The position numbers and the translations under genes are program-made. Positions 1 through 8,892 of a stretch of 46,177 nt of DNA are shown in pieces (positions within the stretch are counted from its first letter, which is position 1; each line of letters opens with the position of its first letter). Source of the DNA: a virus; IMG/VR virus record IMGVR_UViG_3300005530_000037, positions 1 through 46,177 of that record; one strand, 5' to 3'. A model generated the notes under the pieces. It had not been told where the DNA came from. It was given only the letters and a program-made list of their open reading frames with translations, and ran no database searches.

Positions 1-2048
1 CCACTATCTACTACAACACCATTTTGCAAAAAAAAGAAATTAACATAACCTATCCCGGTATCAGGGAATGGCAGCGTTGTCATATTATGACTTTGCCACG
101 GGATTATTTCAGGTTCTATTACACGCGGCGAACCGTTTATCGAAAATATACTGCCACCTGTATATAAATTCCATCCCGCGTGAACCGTAAGGAATGTTTC
201 AAGTGCGTAAAAATATGAATTGCCGGTATCGGTACAATGGAATATTAAAACGTATGAATGAACCGAATTGGCAAATGAACTCAAAAATTGCGGTCGCCAT
301 TGGAATGATAGATTTGCCTGTAGGTTTGGTTGGTCTATAGGGATATTAGTTATAAGCGTGATGTAATTATTGGGTATATCAGCAGACGGATTGTATAATG
401 ACGATAATCTCAATTCCCAATTACCGCTATATGCACCAGAAAAGGGAACGTCTGGTAAAATAGGATCGTAATTACAATATGCTGTTAACAGCGTTCCGCC
501 TGTTTCGAATCCTGGCGGTAATTCCCCCTGAATAGCTCCTATTTCGAATGAATTATTCTCAAATAACAGAGCTAGCACATTAAATGAAACATCTGCCTCG
601 ATGTTATAAGCCTTATCCTTTATCAATCCTTGTGGTGGGTTCAACAACGTGAATGGCTGATCGAATCCGATAGATTGCTGTAATGGCTGCAATACATCTG
701 CGCCCGTAGCTTCAATATTTGAAAAGTCCTCCGCAAACTCATAGAAGCATCTTAAATACTCGTCAGTAACTACACCGTTATTAATGTACCATAAGTCATT
801 CCAGTTAACCAAAAAAAATGAACCACCGGATGAAATAAGGCATAGTTTTAACCCGGATAAAAGCAACTCTAATGCCGTATAGGTATCTACGGCTTTCCCT
901 GACGAATCATAAAGTATATCGCTCCATGTTCCTATATTAAGCCATAGGTTTCTGTCATATGTCGCGTTGTACCGAAGCGATGATATTACCCTTACAACGC
1001 CGTAATTATATCCTAATTGATCCAGGCACTGCTTTATTAACTTACACCATTGTGTTAGTCCGTATTGCGGTATCTGGAACGTTCCATAACCTTGTCCTCC
1101 AGATCCGTCTCCGAATGAATTGCCTTTTAAACTTGGCAGGCCATCAGTTGCAGTTATGGTAAACGGATATGGGGCATCCATATAACTATCCTGACATTCG
1201 TCTGGCAATACCCATCCCTGAAATAAAATATGGCCTATCGGAACTATGTATACCTGCACAAACCAGCTCTGTTCAGGTACCGCCGTAAACTCATCAGGTG
1301 TAAAATCAAGCCCGGTGTACCAAAGATTAATCGTAACATTATTTGATATAATAGCCGTCGTCTTATCTTCGTTAGGGTCGCCGGCTTTGAAAGTTACCGG
1401 ACTATCAGTACCGCTAATATCTTTTGGGTAGAGTGATCCGTCATAGTTATTACGCATGTCATACAAGCGCATCTCAAATTGAGTTAGCCCATCTCGACTA
1501 TTGAATGTAAGCCGGTATTTAAAATGCGTTTTAGTCGTATCGAATGGCTGTATAGTAAAATGAAAACTTTGTCCGCATCCATTCGCATCAAATGCGTTAA
1601 TATAATAATCATCTGGCGCTAATCCTGTAAAGTACCCGGTTGTGTTACTTATAACGAATCCTAAACTATTCCATAGATAATAGGTAATTACCGGGAACGA
1701 TGTTGTACAAAAGAAATTAGCAGTACCATTATTTGCTACCGATACCGTTTCGTCTGTTTTTGTTTCGCTGACAATAGCAATATCGCATGTCGGCGGTACG
1801 TATCCGCACTCAGGCGCGTTGGCGTTAATGGTTGCAACCGCATAAGGTGGGCTGGTTTGGCTGTGGTATATGTACTGGTCAACACCGAAACAATGGACGC
1901 CTAACGATGCTGTAGGCGGTGGCTGCGGTACAGAACCGGATGCCCCGTGATCGGTATAACTAACGTAAGATGGGTTATCGCTGTCGTAGAATACCGTCCG
2001 CAGCGTTGTCGGATTGGGGTTATAAGAATATAGCGTTATGAAAGCCAT
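1..2048 (-). CDS. Tail/baseplate protein, partial (3' end beyond window)
   Basis: This frame stays open from the ATG at 2048 to the left edge, giving about 682 residues without a stop, so the protein is longer than shown. It starts MAFITLYSYNPNPTTLR. The ATG shares one base with the stop codon of the tape measure gene (TAATG), so the two are probably translationally coupled. A large protein directly after the tape measure is normally a distal tail, baseplate hub or receptor-binding component. The sequence is rich in Gly, Asn, Tyr and aromatic residues, as in beta-rich structural proteins. I recognise no named domain; the role is inferred from position. Confidence 0.8.
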   Translation of the reverse strand, partial: MAFITLYSYNPNPTTLRTVFYDSDNPSYVSYTDHGASGSVPQPPPTASLGVHCFGVDQYIYHSQTSPPYAVATINANAPECGYVPPTCDIAIVSETKTDETVSVANNGTANFFCTTSFPVITYYLWNSLGFVISNTTGYFTGLAPDDYYINAFDANGCGQSFHFTIQPFDTTKTHFKYRLTFNSRDGLTQFEMRLYDMRNNYDGSLYPKDISGTDSPVTFKAGDPNEDKTTAIISNNVTINLWYTGLDFTPDEFTAVPEQSWFVQVYIVPIGHILFQGWVLPDECQDSYMDAPYPFTITATDGLPSLKGNSFGDGSGGQGYGTFQIPQYGLTQWCKLIKQCLDQLGYNYGVVRVISSLRYNATYDRNLWLNIGTWSDILYDSSGKAVDTYTALELLLSGLKLCLISSGGSFFLVNWNDLWYINNGVVTDEYLRCFYEFAEDFSNIEATGADVLQPLQQSIGFDQPFTLLNPPQGLIKDKAYNIEADVSFNVLALLFENNSFEIGAIQGELPPGFETGGTLLTAYCNYDPILPDVPFSGAYSGNWELRLSSLYNPSADIPNNYITLITNIPIDQPNLQANLSFQWRPQFLSSFANSVHSYVLIFHCTDTGNSYFYALETFLTVHAGWNLYTGGSIFSINGSPRVIEPEIIPWQSHNMTTLPFPDTGIGYVNFFFLQNGVVVDS

Positions 2049-4009
2049 TACGATAAGCGTGATTTAGTCTTTGCTGACCGTGTGTATTGCAACTGTATAT
2101 CCTGGCCACGTAATATGCCTACGATTTGCCCGTCTTGCATACCGCCGCCATGTTGCACACCGGCGAAATCTGCTAAATGCTTTGGCGTTACGATAGCTTC
2201 CGGGCCCGCTTCTGCAAATTGACCGATACGTGGAGAGGTGAATATGCCGCCTGTGGCAAAAGAACTGAAACTACCAGCACTTGTCATGCTACTGGCATTA
2301 CCGCCTGTTAATGAACCCAAACCGCTTAACTGACCGAATATTTGACCGAAACTAATAGCACTACCAAATCCTGTAGCGGATAGTAATACGGATAGTATCG
2401 CTGCTGCTGCCGCCGCTGCTACAAGTTTCTCGATCAACTGTGTTAAGAATTGCCCCATAGCCTGTACAAATGATTGCGTACCCTGCATAGCACTTTCAAA
2501 TGCTGACATTAACCCATGACCTATTACAGACGACATTTCACGTAAGGCCATACTATCGGCTTTCGTCTCGGCTTTAAGCGCCTGGTTTGCGCGTATACTT
2601 GCCCATATTTGGTTTTGCCATTCGATGTGCGCTTGTACGGCTTTTTGAACTTCGTCGGCGGTGACGTTGTCGGATTGCAATGTATTTGGTATTACAAATC
2701 TATCAACTCCCTTTCCTTTTGTCCCGTCAGCTAATTTACCCTCACCCGTACCGGAAATACCCGGTGCTGATAGTTCTATTTGCGCAGCCCCACCGCCTGC
2801 AAGTAATGAATTTTCATAGGTCTTTTTTAATTGCTGCAATCTGTATTCAGCGGTTTCCAGATCGATAGCAAGTTGTTTGGCTATTGTTGGCTTATTGGAT
2901 ATAACAGCATCCTCAAGTTTTGTTTTTATCTTTTCAATTTCAGCCTCAATTGCTTTGAACCCGTCCTTTGCCTTTTCGCCTTTAGGATCATCTTTTGGCA
3001 TAAATGACCAGTGATGTTGCCCGGCTATTGCAGCGGCTTTGCTTTGGAAGTCATCAAATATTTTAAGCAGTGTGTTTTGATCGTCTGTAAACTTCTGCTT
3101 TTCTTTGGCACGGTTAATGTCAGCAATTTGATTTATTTGATCGCTTGCATTTGTGACAGGGCCTGCGCCGGTAGCACCCGGAGCCATCGTGCCGCCACGT
3201 ATAGCCATTTCAGTAAATGAACTTGGCTTAAATTCCTCTTGTGGTTTTAATGCTACTTTTGCCGCCTCTAATGCCTTGTCGCTTGCCTCTTTCAGTGCGG
3301 TTTGCGCCGCCGCCTTATACAACATCATTTTGATGTAATCCTGACCACCAGCAATAAGTTTACGTTCAACTTCATCGAGGCTTTTAACGGCCCCCATAGT
3401 TTTGCCTAAAGTTTCGTTATACTCTTTAACAACTTCTGTCTTGGAAATAAACCCGTCTTTAGCTAATTGAATGTTTTTAGTCAATTCAGCAACATTTGAA
3501 ACTGCTGTTGCATAGCTACTATCTAATGTGGCTGCAACTTGCTTTTGAGCATCTAAAGCAGAAGTGAAATTATTTGCCGCGTCGTATGCTTCTTTTTCAC
3601 CCTTGCCTAGTTTCTGAAATAGTTCAAAAGCCACAGTTAATCCCAATATAATACCGCCTGGGCCTAAAAGTGAACTCCCCAATGCTCCAAATGCACCTTT
3701 TAGTGACCCTGTTTCATTAATTAATGAGGTAAAGTGGTGGCCAGCGGCCATGAACATGAGATCCATTCTTTGGCCGCCTGATGCAACACCCATCATTACA
3801 TCTCTTGTTGCCGACAACCCACTTCGCATTTGCATGAAACGCATGCTCATAGATTGGACTGAACCACCTAATGCATCGCTTGATTTTGCAACATCTGCTA
3901 ATGATTTTGTAGCGTCAGATGAGAATGTTTCAGCCGTTTTAGCTGCATCGGCTAATCCCTGTTTATAAGTTGAAATATCAGCGCCTATTTTAACGTTCAG
4001 ATCACTCAT
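2048..4009 (-). CDS. Tail tape measure protein
   Basis: 653 residues. The N-terminus (residues 1-80) is Ala/Ser/Lys-rich and helical, typical of tape measure proteins that set tail length. A hydrophobic Gly-rich stretch (about 100-135) and an Ala-rich segment near 540-570 are likely membrane-active parts used in DNA ejection. The C-terminus has the classic tape-measure ending GGIFTSPRIGQFAEAGPEAI. It follows the G/GT chaperone genes, the invariant order in long-tailed phages. The size suggests a fairly short siphovirus tail. Confidence 0.9.
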   Translation of the reverse strand: MSDLNVKIGADISTYKQGLADAAKTAETFSSDATKSLADVAKSSDALGGSVQSMSMRFMQMRSGLSATRDVMMGVASGGQRMDLMFMAAGHHFTSLINETGSLKGAFGALGSSLLGPGGIILGLTVAFELFQKLGKGEKEAYDAANNFTSALDAQKQVAATLDSSYATAVSNVAELTKNIQLAKDGFISKTEVVKEYNETLGKTMGAVKSLDEVERKLIAGGQDYIKMMLYKAAAQTALKEASDKALEAAKVALKPQEEFKPSSFTEMAIRGGTMAPGATGAGPVTNASDQINQIADINRAKEKQKFTDDQNTLLKIFDDFQSKAAAIAGQHHWSFMPKDDPKGEKAKDGFKAIEAEIEKIKTKLEDAVISNKPTIAKQLAIDLETAEYRLQQLKKTYENSLLAGGGAAQIELSAPGISGTGEGKLADGTKGKGVDRFVIPNTLQSDNVTADEVQKAVQAHIEWQNQIWASIRANQALKAETKADSMALREMSSVIGHGLMSAFESAMQGTQSFVQAMGQFLTQLIEKLVAAAAAAAILSVLLSATGFGSAISFGQIFGQLSGLGSLTGGNASSMTSAGSFSSFATGGIFTSPRIGQFAEAGPEAIVTPKHLADFAGVQHGGGMQDGQIVGILRGQDIQLQYTRSAKTKSRLS

Positions 4010-4021
4010 GCTATAAATCTA

Positions 4022-4764
4022 TTACTTTTTTCCACGATTAGCAAATTGCCTTATACGTTCTTCAGCTTTACGCTGTAATTCCGCTTTATCTTCAGAGGTT
4101 GGTGCCTTTATGGCTTTTGGAATTGGATCGGTCAGTAATGGCATTACTTCAGTTATAGCCGGTATTTTTTCGGTCGAATTAACCCGCAATAAAATATCCC
4201 ATATCTTTCGCGTATGCTCCCATTTACGTGCATTATCAAACTCTCGCCTGCAAATAATGCAACGATATTCATACATGGTCATGTTGTAAAACTCATCGGG
4301 CATCAACCCCATGTGAATTACAGCATCCTCAAACATTTCTTTGAAAGTTATTTCTTTTGGCGTGGCGTCTTGGTCTGGTTGTTCGTCTGCGTTAAGTTTT
4401 TTTTTATACGCTCTTCGTAAGCCTTAATTTGCTCCTCGCTGGCTTTGGGTATACCCATTATAGAGGCGAACTCATCCCAAACAGATTGAAACTCATTTTG
4501 GTCAGCTTCGTCAACCCATTCAGAAACTTGCTGTAACGTTAGCCCATGTTCGTAATTGCCGATACGTTCCTGGTAGGCACAAAGGCCGCAATATATGATT
4601 GAAGTTAGGGCGCGTAATGGATTTGCTTCGGCTATGTCAATAACCTTAGTTTGAATATTTAAAGGTTCGCATTTGAGATGTATGCCTAAAAGCAGAATGA
4701 AGTTATTGTTTAATGATATTGCCCTCGGTTCACCACCGATATTTACCGTAGTTATCCCCCGCAT
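4022..4764 (-). CDS. Tail assembly chaperone G-GT fusion made by −1 frameshift
   Basis: After the heptamer AAAAAAC (4402-4396 read on the minus strand), the −1 frame continues from CTT at 4396 through 20 open codons (LNADEQPDQDATPKEITFKE) straight into the frame beginning MFEDAVIHMGL at 4336, which ends at 4022. The predicted fusion is about 247 residues: 123 from the zero frame, 20 linking and 104 from the second frame. The second frame has a CxxC pair (RCIICRRE) near its residues 26-32. The arrangement matches lambda G-GT and equivalents in most long-tailed phages. The ATG at 4336 could start a separate protein, but the open linker argues for the fusion. Confidence 0.85.
4348..4764 (-). CDS. 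Tail assembly chaperone, G-like (zero-frame product)
   Basis: 138 residues, lying between the tail tube gene and the tape measure gene, where tail assembly chaperones are found. These bind the tape measure and guide tube polymerisation. The acidic helical part (residues 78-120, containing VSEWVDEADQNEFQSVWDEF) fits the family. Codons 121-123 read AAA AAA AAC, containing the slippery heptamer A AAA AAC. Ribosomes that do not slip read a further 15 residues, basic and Gln-rich, to a stop at 4348. Ribosomes that slip back one base make the longer product described separately. Confidence 0.85.
   Translation of the reverse strand: MRGITTVNIGGEPRAISLNNNFILLLGIHLKCEPLNIQTKVIDIAEANPLRALTSIIYCGLCAYQERIGNYEHGLTLQQVSEWVDEADQNEFQSVWDEFASIMGIPKASEEQIKAYEERIKKNLTQTNNQTKTPRQKK
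4396..4402 (-). promoter_or_regulatory. −1 programmed ribosomal frameshift slippery site AAAAAAC
   Basis: The coding strand reads ATA AAA AAA AAC TTA; the last seven bases before TTA are A AAA AAC in the correct zero-frame phase for simultaneous P- and A-site slippage. It lies within nine consecutive A residues (4405-4397), so transcriptional slippage is an alternative. No strong downstream hairpin is evident by eye. Confidence 0.85.
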
Positions 4765-4767
4765 AAA

Positions 4768-5214
4768 TTAAGAAACAGGAACTTCAGTAATCACACCGGA
4801 CGAATCAAACGTGTACGAATAGCGCACAATCTCGTCAAATTTACCCGATTGTTTGATGTTAGTCAGGTAGCCGTCGCAGCCGTAGAAATTCGGGCCGATC
4901 ATAACGCTGCAAAAAACCTTTTCTTTTGTAATGGCAAGGTGCATTAATGATGCGCCGGATATTTCGGTATCAGCGCCACCGCTTTGGCTCTTATCCAGTA
5001 CAGAAAACCCGGTTCCGGTTATCTTCATTGAAGTTGACAGTGCAATCATTGACCCGAACAAGTTACCGCTTGCATCAACCGTACATTTATTGGAATTGTC
5101 GAAGGTTTTTATAACCATCTCGACATCGCAGTTTTCATCACATCCAATGGCAACACCATTAATGTAGATAAACATGTCCTTACCTGGGAAGTATACGGGA
5201 TTAGTGTCTGCCAT
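4768..5214 (-). CDS. Major tail tube protein
   Basis: 148 residues, beginning MADTNPVYFPGKDMFIYING. Length, beta-rich composition and place (between the tail-completion genes and the chaperones) fit the major tail protein that polymerises into the tail tube. Several repeats of short Gly/Ser-rich turns (DASGNLFGS, KSQSGGADTEISGAS) alternate with hydrophobic strands. It has a promoter of its own (5230-5259) with a short predicted leader of about 10 nt, as expected for an abundant structural protein. The family is inferred from context; sequence motifs here are weak. Confidence 0.75.
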   Translation of the reverse strand: MADTNPVYFPGKDMFIYINGVAIGCDENCDVEMVIKTFDNSNKCTVDASGNLFGSMIALSTSMKITGTGFSVLDKSQSGGADTEISGASLMHLAITKEKVFCSVMIGPNFYGCDGYLTNIKQSGKFDEIVRYSYTFDSSGVITEVPVS

Positions 5215-5229
5215 TTTCTTAATTTTTTA

Positions 5230-5259
5230 TAAATATAATCAAAAATCGGTATTTGCAAA
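5230..5259 (-). promoter_or_regulatory. Bacteroidota-type promoter for tail tube gene
   Basis: Minus strand shows TTTG (5259-5256), an 18-bp gap, then TATATTTA (5237-5230), one base from the TAnnTTTG consensus. The start site would be near 5224, about 10 nt before the ATG at 5214. Confidence 0.5.
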
Positions 5260-5263
5260 TTTA

Positions 5264-5407
5264 TTATTTAATATGCCTCGACCGCCAAACATCATTAGCC
5301 TTATTTATCTGTTCGGTATAATCCGGTTCTGCGCGTTTGCGTATCTGTTCTGCGATTTTTTCATCGACATTTGACGGTTCTTCAACTTGTTTTTTCTTCC
5401 TTGCCAT
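5264..5407 (-). CDS. Small basic/acidic protein of tail operon
   Basis: 47 residues, beginning MARKKKQVEEPSNVDEKIAE. The ATG at 5407 overlaps the stop codon of the preceding gene by one base (TAATG), the same junction as between the tape measure and the next gene, which supports real coupled translation. Charged, helical, no membrane segment. No family recognised. Confidence 0.6.
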   Translation of the reverse strand: MARKKKQVEEPSNVDEKIAEQIRKRAEPDYTEQINKANDVWRSRHIK

Positions 5408-5853
5408 TAGTATATCCCCTGTAAAATATGCTGATACCTGATCAATTTACGTGTTACGGTGGTTGTAGGTGTTTGGGTAATAATGTCGTTAGAGTTAAGC
5501 ATCTGCGTATTCAATACAGCGAACGGTGGTATTGCCAAATCGTTCTGACCGATCAAATCAACAATATCTGATATTTGCTGCTCGATGTTTTCCACTACAG
5601 CCCTATCGACATAACCTTGCTGCTGCTCATATACGATGTCAAGCAATATGGAACACTGCCAATTATGCCCACATTTATTCGTATTATGCTGTGTTTTGGT
5701 TTGGGTGGATAGCATAATGCGTATAGGTGCAATTGCAGCATCCTTTGGCACCTGGCTATCGTATGTCGGCACATCAACCGAATTGTATTGAATCCCGGCA
5801 AAAGCGGCAATGTATGCTTTACGAATGTTTGGATCGGGATTAACCATAGCCAA
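5407..5853 (-). CDS. Tail terminator/completion-like protein
   Basis: 148 residues, beginning MAMVNPDPNIRKAYIAAFAG. It lies between the HK97 gp10-like protein and the tail tube gene, where the tail terminator normally sits. It combines an N-terminal helix, a central strand region (WQCSILLDIVYEQ, typical of the fold of terminator proteins measuring a sampled value) and a helix with VVENIEQQISDIVDLI. The assignment is by gene order and length. Confidence 0.55.
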   Translation of the reverse strand: MAMVNPDPNIRKAYIAAFAGIQYNSVDVPTYDSQVPKDAAIAPIRIMLSTQTKTQHNTNKCGHNWQCSILLDIVYEQQQGYVDRAVVENIEQQISDIVDLIGQNDLAIPPFAVLNTQMLNSNDIITQTPTTTVTRKLIRYQHILQGIY

Positions 5854-5858
5854 ATATA

Positions 5859-6401
5859 CTAACTTTGTTTAGACTTTAACAACTCACTCAAAGCCGTTTG
5901 CAACATTGGGATTAATTTGGCTGATTGCGCTACAAATGCGGGGTAAAGGAATGGTTGGGGTTGCAGGCCGTCGCGTAGTATTGCACGTGCCATAGGCCAT
6001 GCGATTTGTTCCGGTGTTTCGTTTTTAGTTCCCATTATCCCATGCCGTTCGATCCACCCGGTCAATGCCACTATAAAATCAGCCATCCCGCCGCCGTTTT
6101 GCCCCTGAAATTGTGAAGCTACATCGGCCATTTCTGCCGGAACATCAACCTTGCCACCTGTCCCAAATTCTTGAAATACGCTTTCAGGTGCGGTCGCAGC
6201 GATCATAACCTGGAACTGTGATAATTGCTCTTTGATAATTCCCTGCCTGATTTTACCCAAATCTGCCGGTGCCATTTGTTTAGCATCGGCTACAATCAAA
6301 TCGCCAACCGCGTTAACTGATGCTGATGCTATGCGTTCACCCTGTACGCCTAAATCGGCAAACTTGGCTAATAGTTGTGGTAGGCCGGTGACGGTGTTCA
6401 T
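5859..6401 (-). CDS. HK97 gp10-like tail completion/neck protein
   Basis: 180 residues. The N-terminal helix (LPQLLAKFADLGVQGERI), then the motif ADAKQMAPADLGKIRQGI and the hydrophobic strand with EFGTGGKVDVPAEM are the signature of HK97 gp10/minor tail family proteins, which sit at the head-tail interface. The EFGTG element and the C-terminal LRDGLQPQPFLYPAF (family form: R-P-F-L-x-P-A) are clear. It lies two bases after the head-closure gene and before the terminator-like gene, the usual order. Confidence 0.8.
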   Translation of the reverse strand: MNTVTGLPQLLAKFADLGVQGERIASASVNAVGDLIVADAKQMAPADLGKIRQGIIKEQLSQFQVMIAATAPESVFQEFGTGGKVDVPAEMADVASQFQGQNGGGMADFIVALTGWIERHGIMGTKNETPEQIAWPMARAILRDGLQPQPFLYPAFVAQSAKLIPMLQTALSELLKSKQS

Positions 6402-6403
6402 AC

Positions 6404-6811
6404 CTACACCCTCAACTTCGCCAAAATAAACACATAAACCTGATCCTTATAAACCTGCTGGTCGGTATTCTGAAAGGTAGACTTCGAACCGGGCTGATAG
6501 GGTAGTATTGAATGAACCGTATAAACATTACCAGGATTGTTCAAATCCTCGAATATCATACTTTTGGTTATTTGCACCGATTTACGATAACGGATAACAG
6601 CAACCCGGTCACTATCCAGTACCGTAGCAAACCCCTCTAACCGAACCTGTTCCCATTGCTTGATCGGTTCTAAGCTACCCCATGTAGTATCAGTAGGCAC
6701 TGTATCGGAAATAACTACCGGCGTAGTCGTAACCGTTGCGCCGCCTGAATCGTTTGGTATCGATACCTGCTGTGAGAATTTTAAGCGGTGGTTGAGTTTG
6801 CCGGGGTTCAT
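6404..6811 (-). CDS. Head-tail joining (head closure) protein
   Basis: 135 residues, starting MNPGKLNHRLKFSQQV. This opening (M-x-x-G-x-L-x-x-R-x-x-F) with the mid WGSLEP and the later IRYRKSVQITKSMIFED, and YTVHSILPY, match the phage head-tail joining family (SPP1 gp16-like) that closes the connector after packaging. It overlaps the upstream gene by four bases (ATGA). Confidence 0.85.
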   Translation of the reverse strand: MNPGKLNHRLKFSQQVSIPNDSGGATVTTTPVVISDTVPTDTTWGSLEPIKQWEQVRLEGFATVLDSDRVAVIRYRKSVQITKSMIFEDLNNPGNVYTVHSILPYQPGSKSTFQNTDQQVYKDQVYVFILAKLRV

Positions 6812-7065
6812 GGTAAACGTTTAAATTCAATAGTTGCTCCAGTATCGTTAGTTGTTAATATAACATCATATAAAGGAACAACTTCACCTTCTTTTATATC
6901 ATCAAACTGGTTTGAATACCCCCAATAAATCAATTGTTCATCCATTGGGTTGTCTTGAATGTAAACAGGTATAAATTGATTGAATACTAAGTATAAGTCA
7001 CTTATTTCAGAGCGCCTAACATCATTTATATAGGTTCGGCTTATTTTTATTTTACCTGCTTTCAT
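6808..7065 (-). CDS. Small protein of connector cluster, unknown function
   Basis: 85 residues, beginning MKAGKIKISRTYINDVRRSE. It overlaps its neighbours on both sides by four bases (7062-7065 and 6808-6811), so it is embedded in the connector operon between the gp6-like adaptor and the head-closure protein. Composition suggests a small beta-sheet fold. No family recognised; a role at the neck is only an inference from position. Confidence 0.6.
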   Translation of the reverse strand: MKAGKIKISRTYINDVRRSEISDLYLVFNQFIPVYIQDNPMDEQLIYWGYSNQFDDIKEGEVVPLYDVILTTNDTGATIEFKRLP

Positions 7066-7622
7066 ACTATCCCCGAAAATCTTCTATACTTACTCAACAA
7101 CATGGTAATATTTGATGGCATATCTACTTTAGCCATATCCCTGTTTTCATAGGTGTATGAAACAATCTGCTTAACTGCCGTCATTAAATCACCGGGGATA
7201 TTTGCGGTATCGGCATAACCAACGTCAAGTGTCAAAAGGAACGTCACATCCTGGTCTGCGTGAATCGTATAGTAATAATTGGTAAAGAACTCATACCATG
7301 CATTCCAGTAGATGTATCCGTTAGCCCATCCAATTATCGTCCTCAATGTTTCATAGCGCAACTTCGGCGTATAAGTATTGGTATCTGCTGAATCCTGATT
7401 AACTACCGATGCGCCATTTAACGGATACTGAAAGGCCGTATAGTAATACTTACCGGTAGTCATGATGACTTCATTACGCTGATATAGTCGGTAATTGGTA
7501 TCTTGCTCGACATAACCCACAGCCGCAATTATTAATGCTTCGATCAGATCGTCATCATCTGCAAAATCCACGCGCAAGAATACTTTGGCATCTGCAACGC
7601 TTAAAACATCTGTTGGCCCCAT
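7062..7622 (-). CDS. Head-tail connector (HK97 gp6-like adaptor)
   Basis: 186 residues. The N-terminus has VADAKVFLRVDFADDDDLIEA, followed by LIIAAVGYVEQDTNY, the hallmark of gp6/gp15-type adaptors (L-x-x-A-K-x-x-L-R-V-D, D-D-x-L-I, A-x-x-Y-I-E). The C-terminus (IPGDLMTAVKQIVSYTYENRD) also fits. The protein would form the ring beneath the portal. It is separated from the capsid gene by the glycosyltransferase block, which is not usual. Confidence 0.85.
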   Translation of the reverse strand: MGPTDVLSVADAKVFLRVDFADDDDLIEALIIAAVGYVEQDTNYRLYQRNEVIMTTGKYYYTAFQYPLNGASVVNQDSADTNTYTPKLRYETLRTIIGWANGYIYWNAWYEFFTNYYYTIHADQDVTFLLTLDVGYADTANIPGDLMTAVKQIVSYTYENRDMAKVDMPSNITMLLSKYRRFSGIV

Positions 7623-7638
7623 GTATCAAATATATTAT

Positions 7639-8601
7639 TTATATTTTGATTTTTCCTAACCATTCATTCAGTTTAACTAATTCAGTCGCGGACATTTCAC
7701 GTACACGCATAGCCCGTTGGTAAACGATCTCACTTTGACGCCAATAATAGGTATCATTTTGCATCAGACTGGCTATAGCAGATACCCAACTATCAATATT
7801 GTTCCTGTCAATAAATATACCTGCATCCGATAGGTTTTCACGAATACCCGGACATGGATGAGCAATAACCGGGATACCGCACTCCATAGCCTCGCTACCA
7901 ACCTGCCCGTAACTTTCAAATTCACTTGGCATGAGCAATACCCGTGTTTGCGCATATACAGCGCTCATATCGCTTTTATTCGGCAAATAGGTAATGTTAG
8001 GTAGGTGCGCTTCGATCTGCTCACCATAGCCGCCAAATACGCCTAAAAGCTGATATTGCGGCAACCTGGATGCTATTTCAGCAAATATATGACCGCCTTT
8101 GTTATGATTGCAGTTTATGAGTGTTATTTTGGTGCCGGTTCCGCGCTGCTGTGCGAATCCGAACGGATGCAGCACCATACCTCTGAAATGCCCGAAAGCC
8201 TTATGCAAGTCATCTCTTAATTGATAAGAGTTATAAATCACATACGTCCGGTCAATTTCACCATGAATCGGTGCATAGTTTTTGGAATTATTATGAGCTA
8301 TGAATATTAGCGGTTTGTTATGCTGATTAGCCCGATTGTATCCGTATGCAGATCCGAGCAAATGCGTAATAATCACATCACACCATTTAACCAAATCGTT
8401 ATGTTCGGTAAACAGTTGCAACCCGTCGCCTTGCGGAAAACATTCTATACCACGCTCGTCGGTGTATGCAGTTTCACCACCTACAATAGCACGTATTTCA
8501 TGACCTTGATCCAGCAGGTATTTTGACAGGCGCATGAGGTAAACTTCGCCGCCTGCTATTGTGGAGTGCTGCCAGTTGTAGGGGCAAAGGAGGAATTTCA
8601 T
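7639..8601 (-). CDS. Glycosyltransferase, GT4 family (GT-B fold)
   Basis: 320 residues. The N-terminal half has the GT-B opening HSTIAGGEVYLMRLSKYLLD (donor-side Gly loop and helix); the C-terminal half has TRVLLMPSEFESYGQVGSEA, the GT4 E-x7-E motif, and MECGIPVIAHPCPGIRENL. It transfers a sugar from an activated donor, retaining the linkage. It lies just after the phage sugar-modification genes and just before the connector genes, in the same orientation. Substrate and acceptor are unknown. Confidence 0.85.
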   Translation of the reverse strand: MKFLLCPYNWQHSTIAGGEVYLMRLSKYLLDQGHEIRAIVGGETAYTDERGIECFPQGDGLQLFTEHNDLVKWCDVIITHLLGSAYGYNRANQHNKPLIFIAHNNSKNYAPIHGEIDRTYVIYNSYQLRDDLHKAFGHFRGMVLHPFGFAQQRGTGTKITLINCNHNKGGHIFAEIASRLPQYQLLGVFGGYGEQIEAHLPNITYLPNKSDMSAVYAQTRVLLMPSEFESYGQVGSEAMECGIPVIAHPCPGIRENLSDAGIFIDRNNIDSWVSAIASLMQNDTYYWRQSEIVYQRAMRVREMSATELVKLNEWLGKIKI

Positions 8602-8681
8602 AATTTAAGCGCCAGGCTAACTACAACCTGCCGCGCACAATTTTAAACTGCCCCGTCGTAGGTGGTGGCGTACCATTTATC

Positions 8682-8891
8682 TTAAAATGTAGATACTAAT
8701 ATATTTGCCTTTTCAGACAATAGCTTTCCTTGCTCGTAAATACATCTTAATTTAACGTAGTCCCATATTTTGCATTTTATTTGACCGGATTGATAACATC
8801 TTGCCAGGTTCGAGGCCGTTCTCAACTGTTCGATAGTTACACAACTATCAATTACTTTAAATACTCTCGGATGTATCGTTTCTGTTTCCAT
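8682..8891 (-). CDS. Small protein, unknown function
   Basis: 69 residues from METETIHPRVFKVIDSCVT. The frame is open further upstream, but that extension runs inside the large glycosyltransferase gene; the ATG at 8891, two bases after that gene's stop, is the sensible start. The protein has Cys at about residues 17, 32, 40 and 50 and no evident zinc motif. The pattern of short helices (IEQLRTASNLARCY, WDYVKLRCIYEQGK) hints at a small helical fold. Between here and 8601 nothing convincing is seen. Confidence 0.5.
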   Translation of the reverse strand: METETIHPRVFKVIDSCVTIEQLRTASNLARCYQSGQIKCKIWDYVKLRCIYEQGKLLSEKANILVSTF

Positions 8892-8892
8892 C

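Noticed and set aside
4022-4336. Separate 104-residue gene
   Set aside because: The open −1 frame upstream and the slippery heptamer indicate that it is the second part of a frameshift product.
8602-8681. Fragment INGTPPPTTGQFKIVRGRL in the gap
   Set aside because: The frame has no start codon and a stop just upstream; too short to support a gene.
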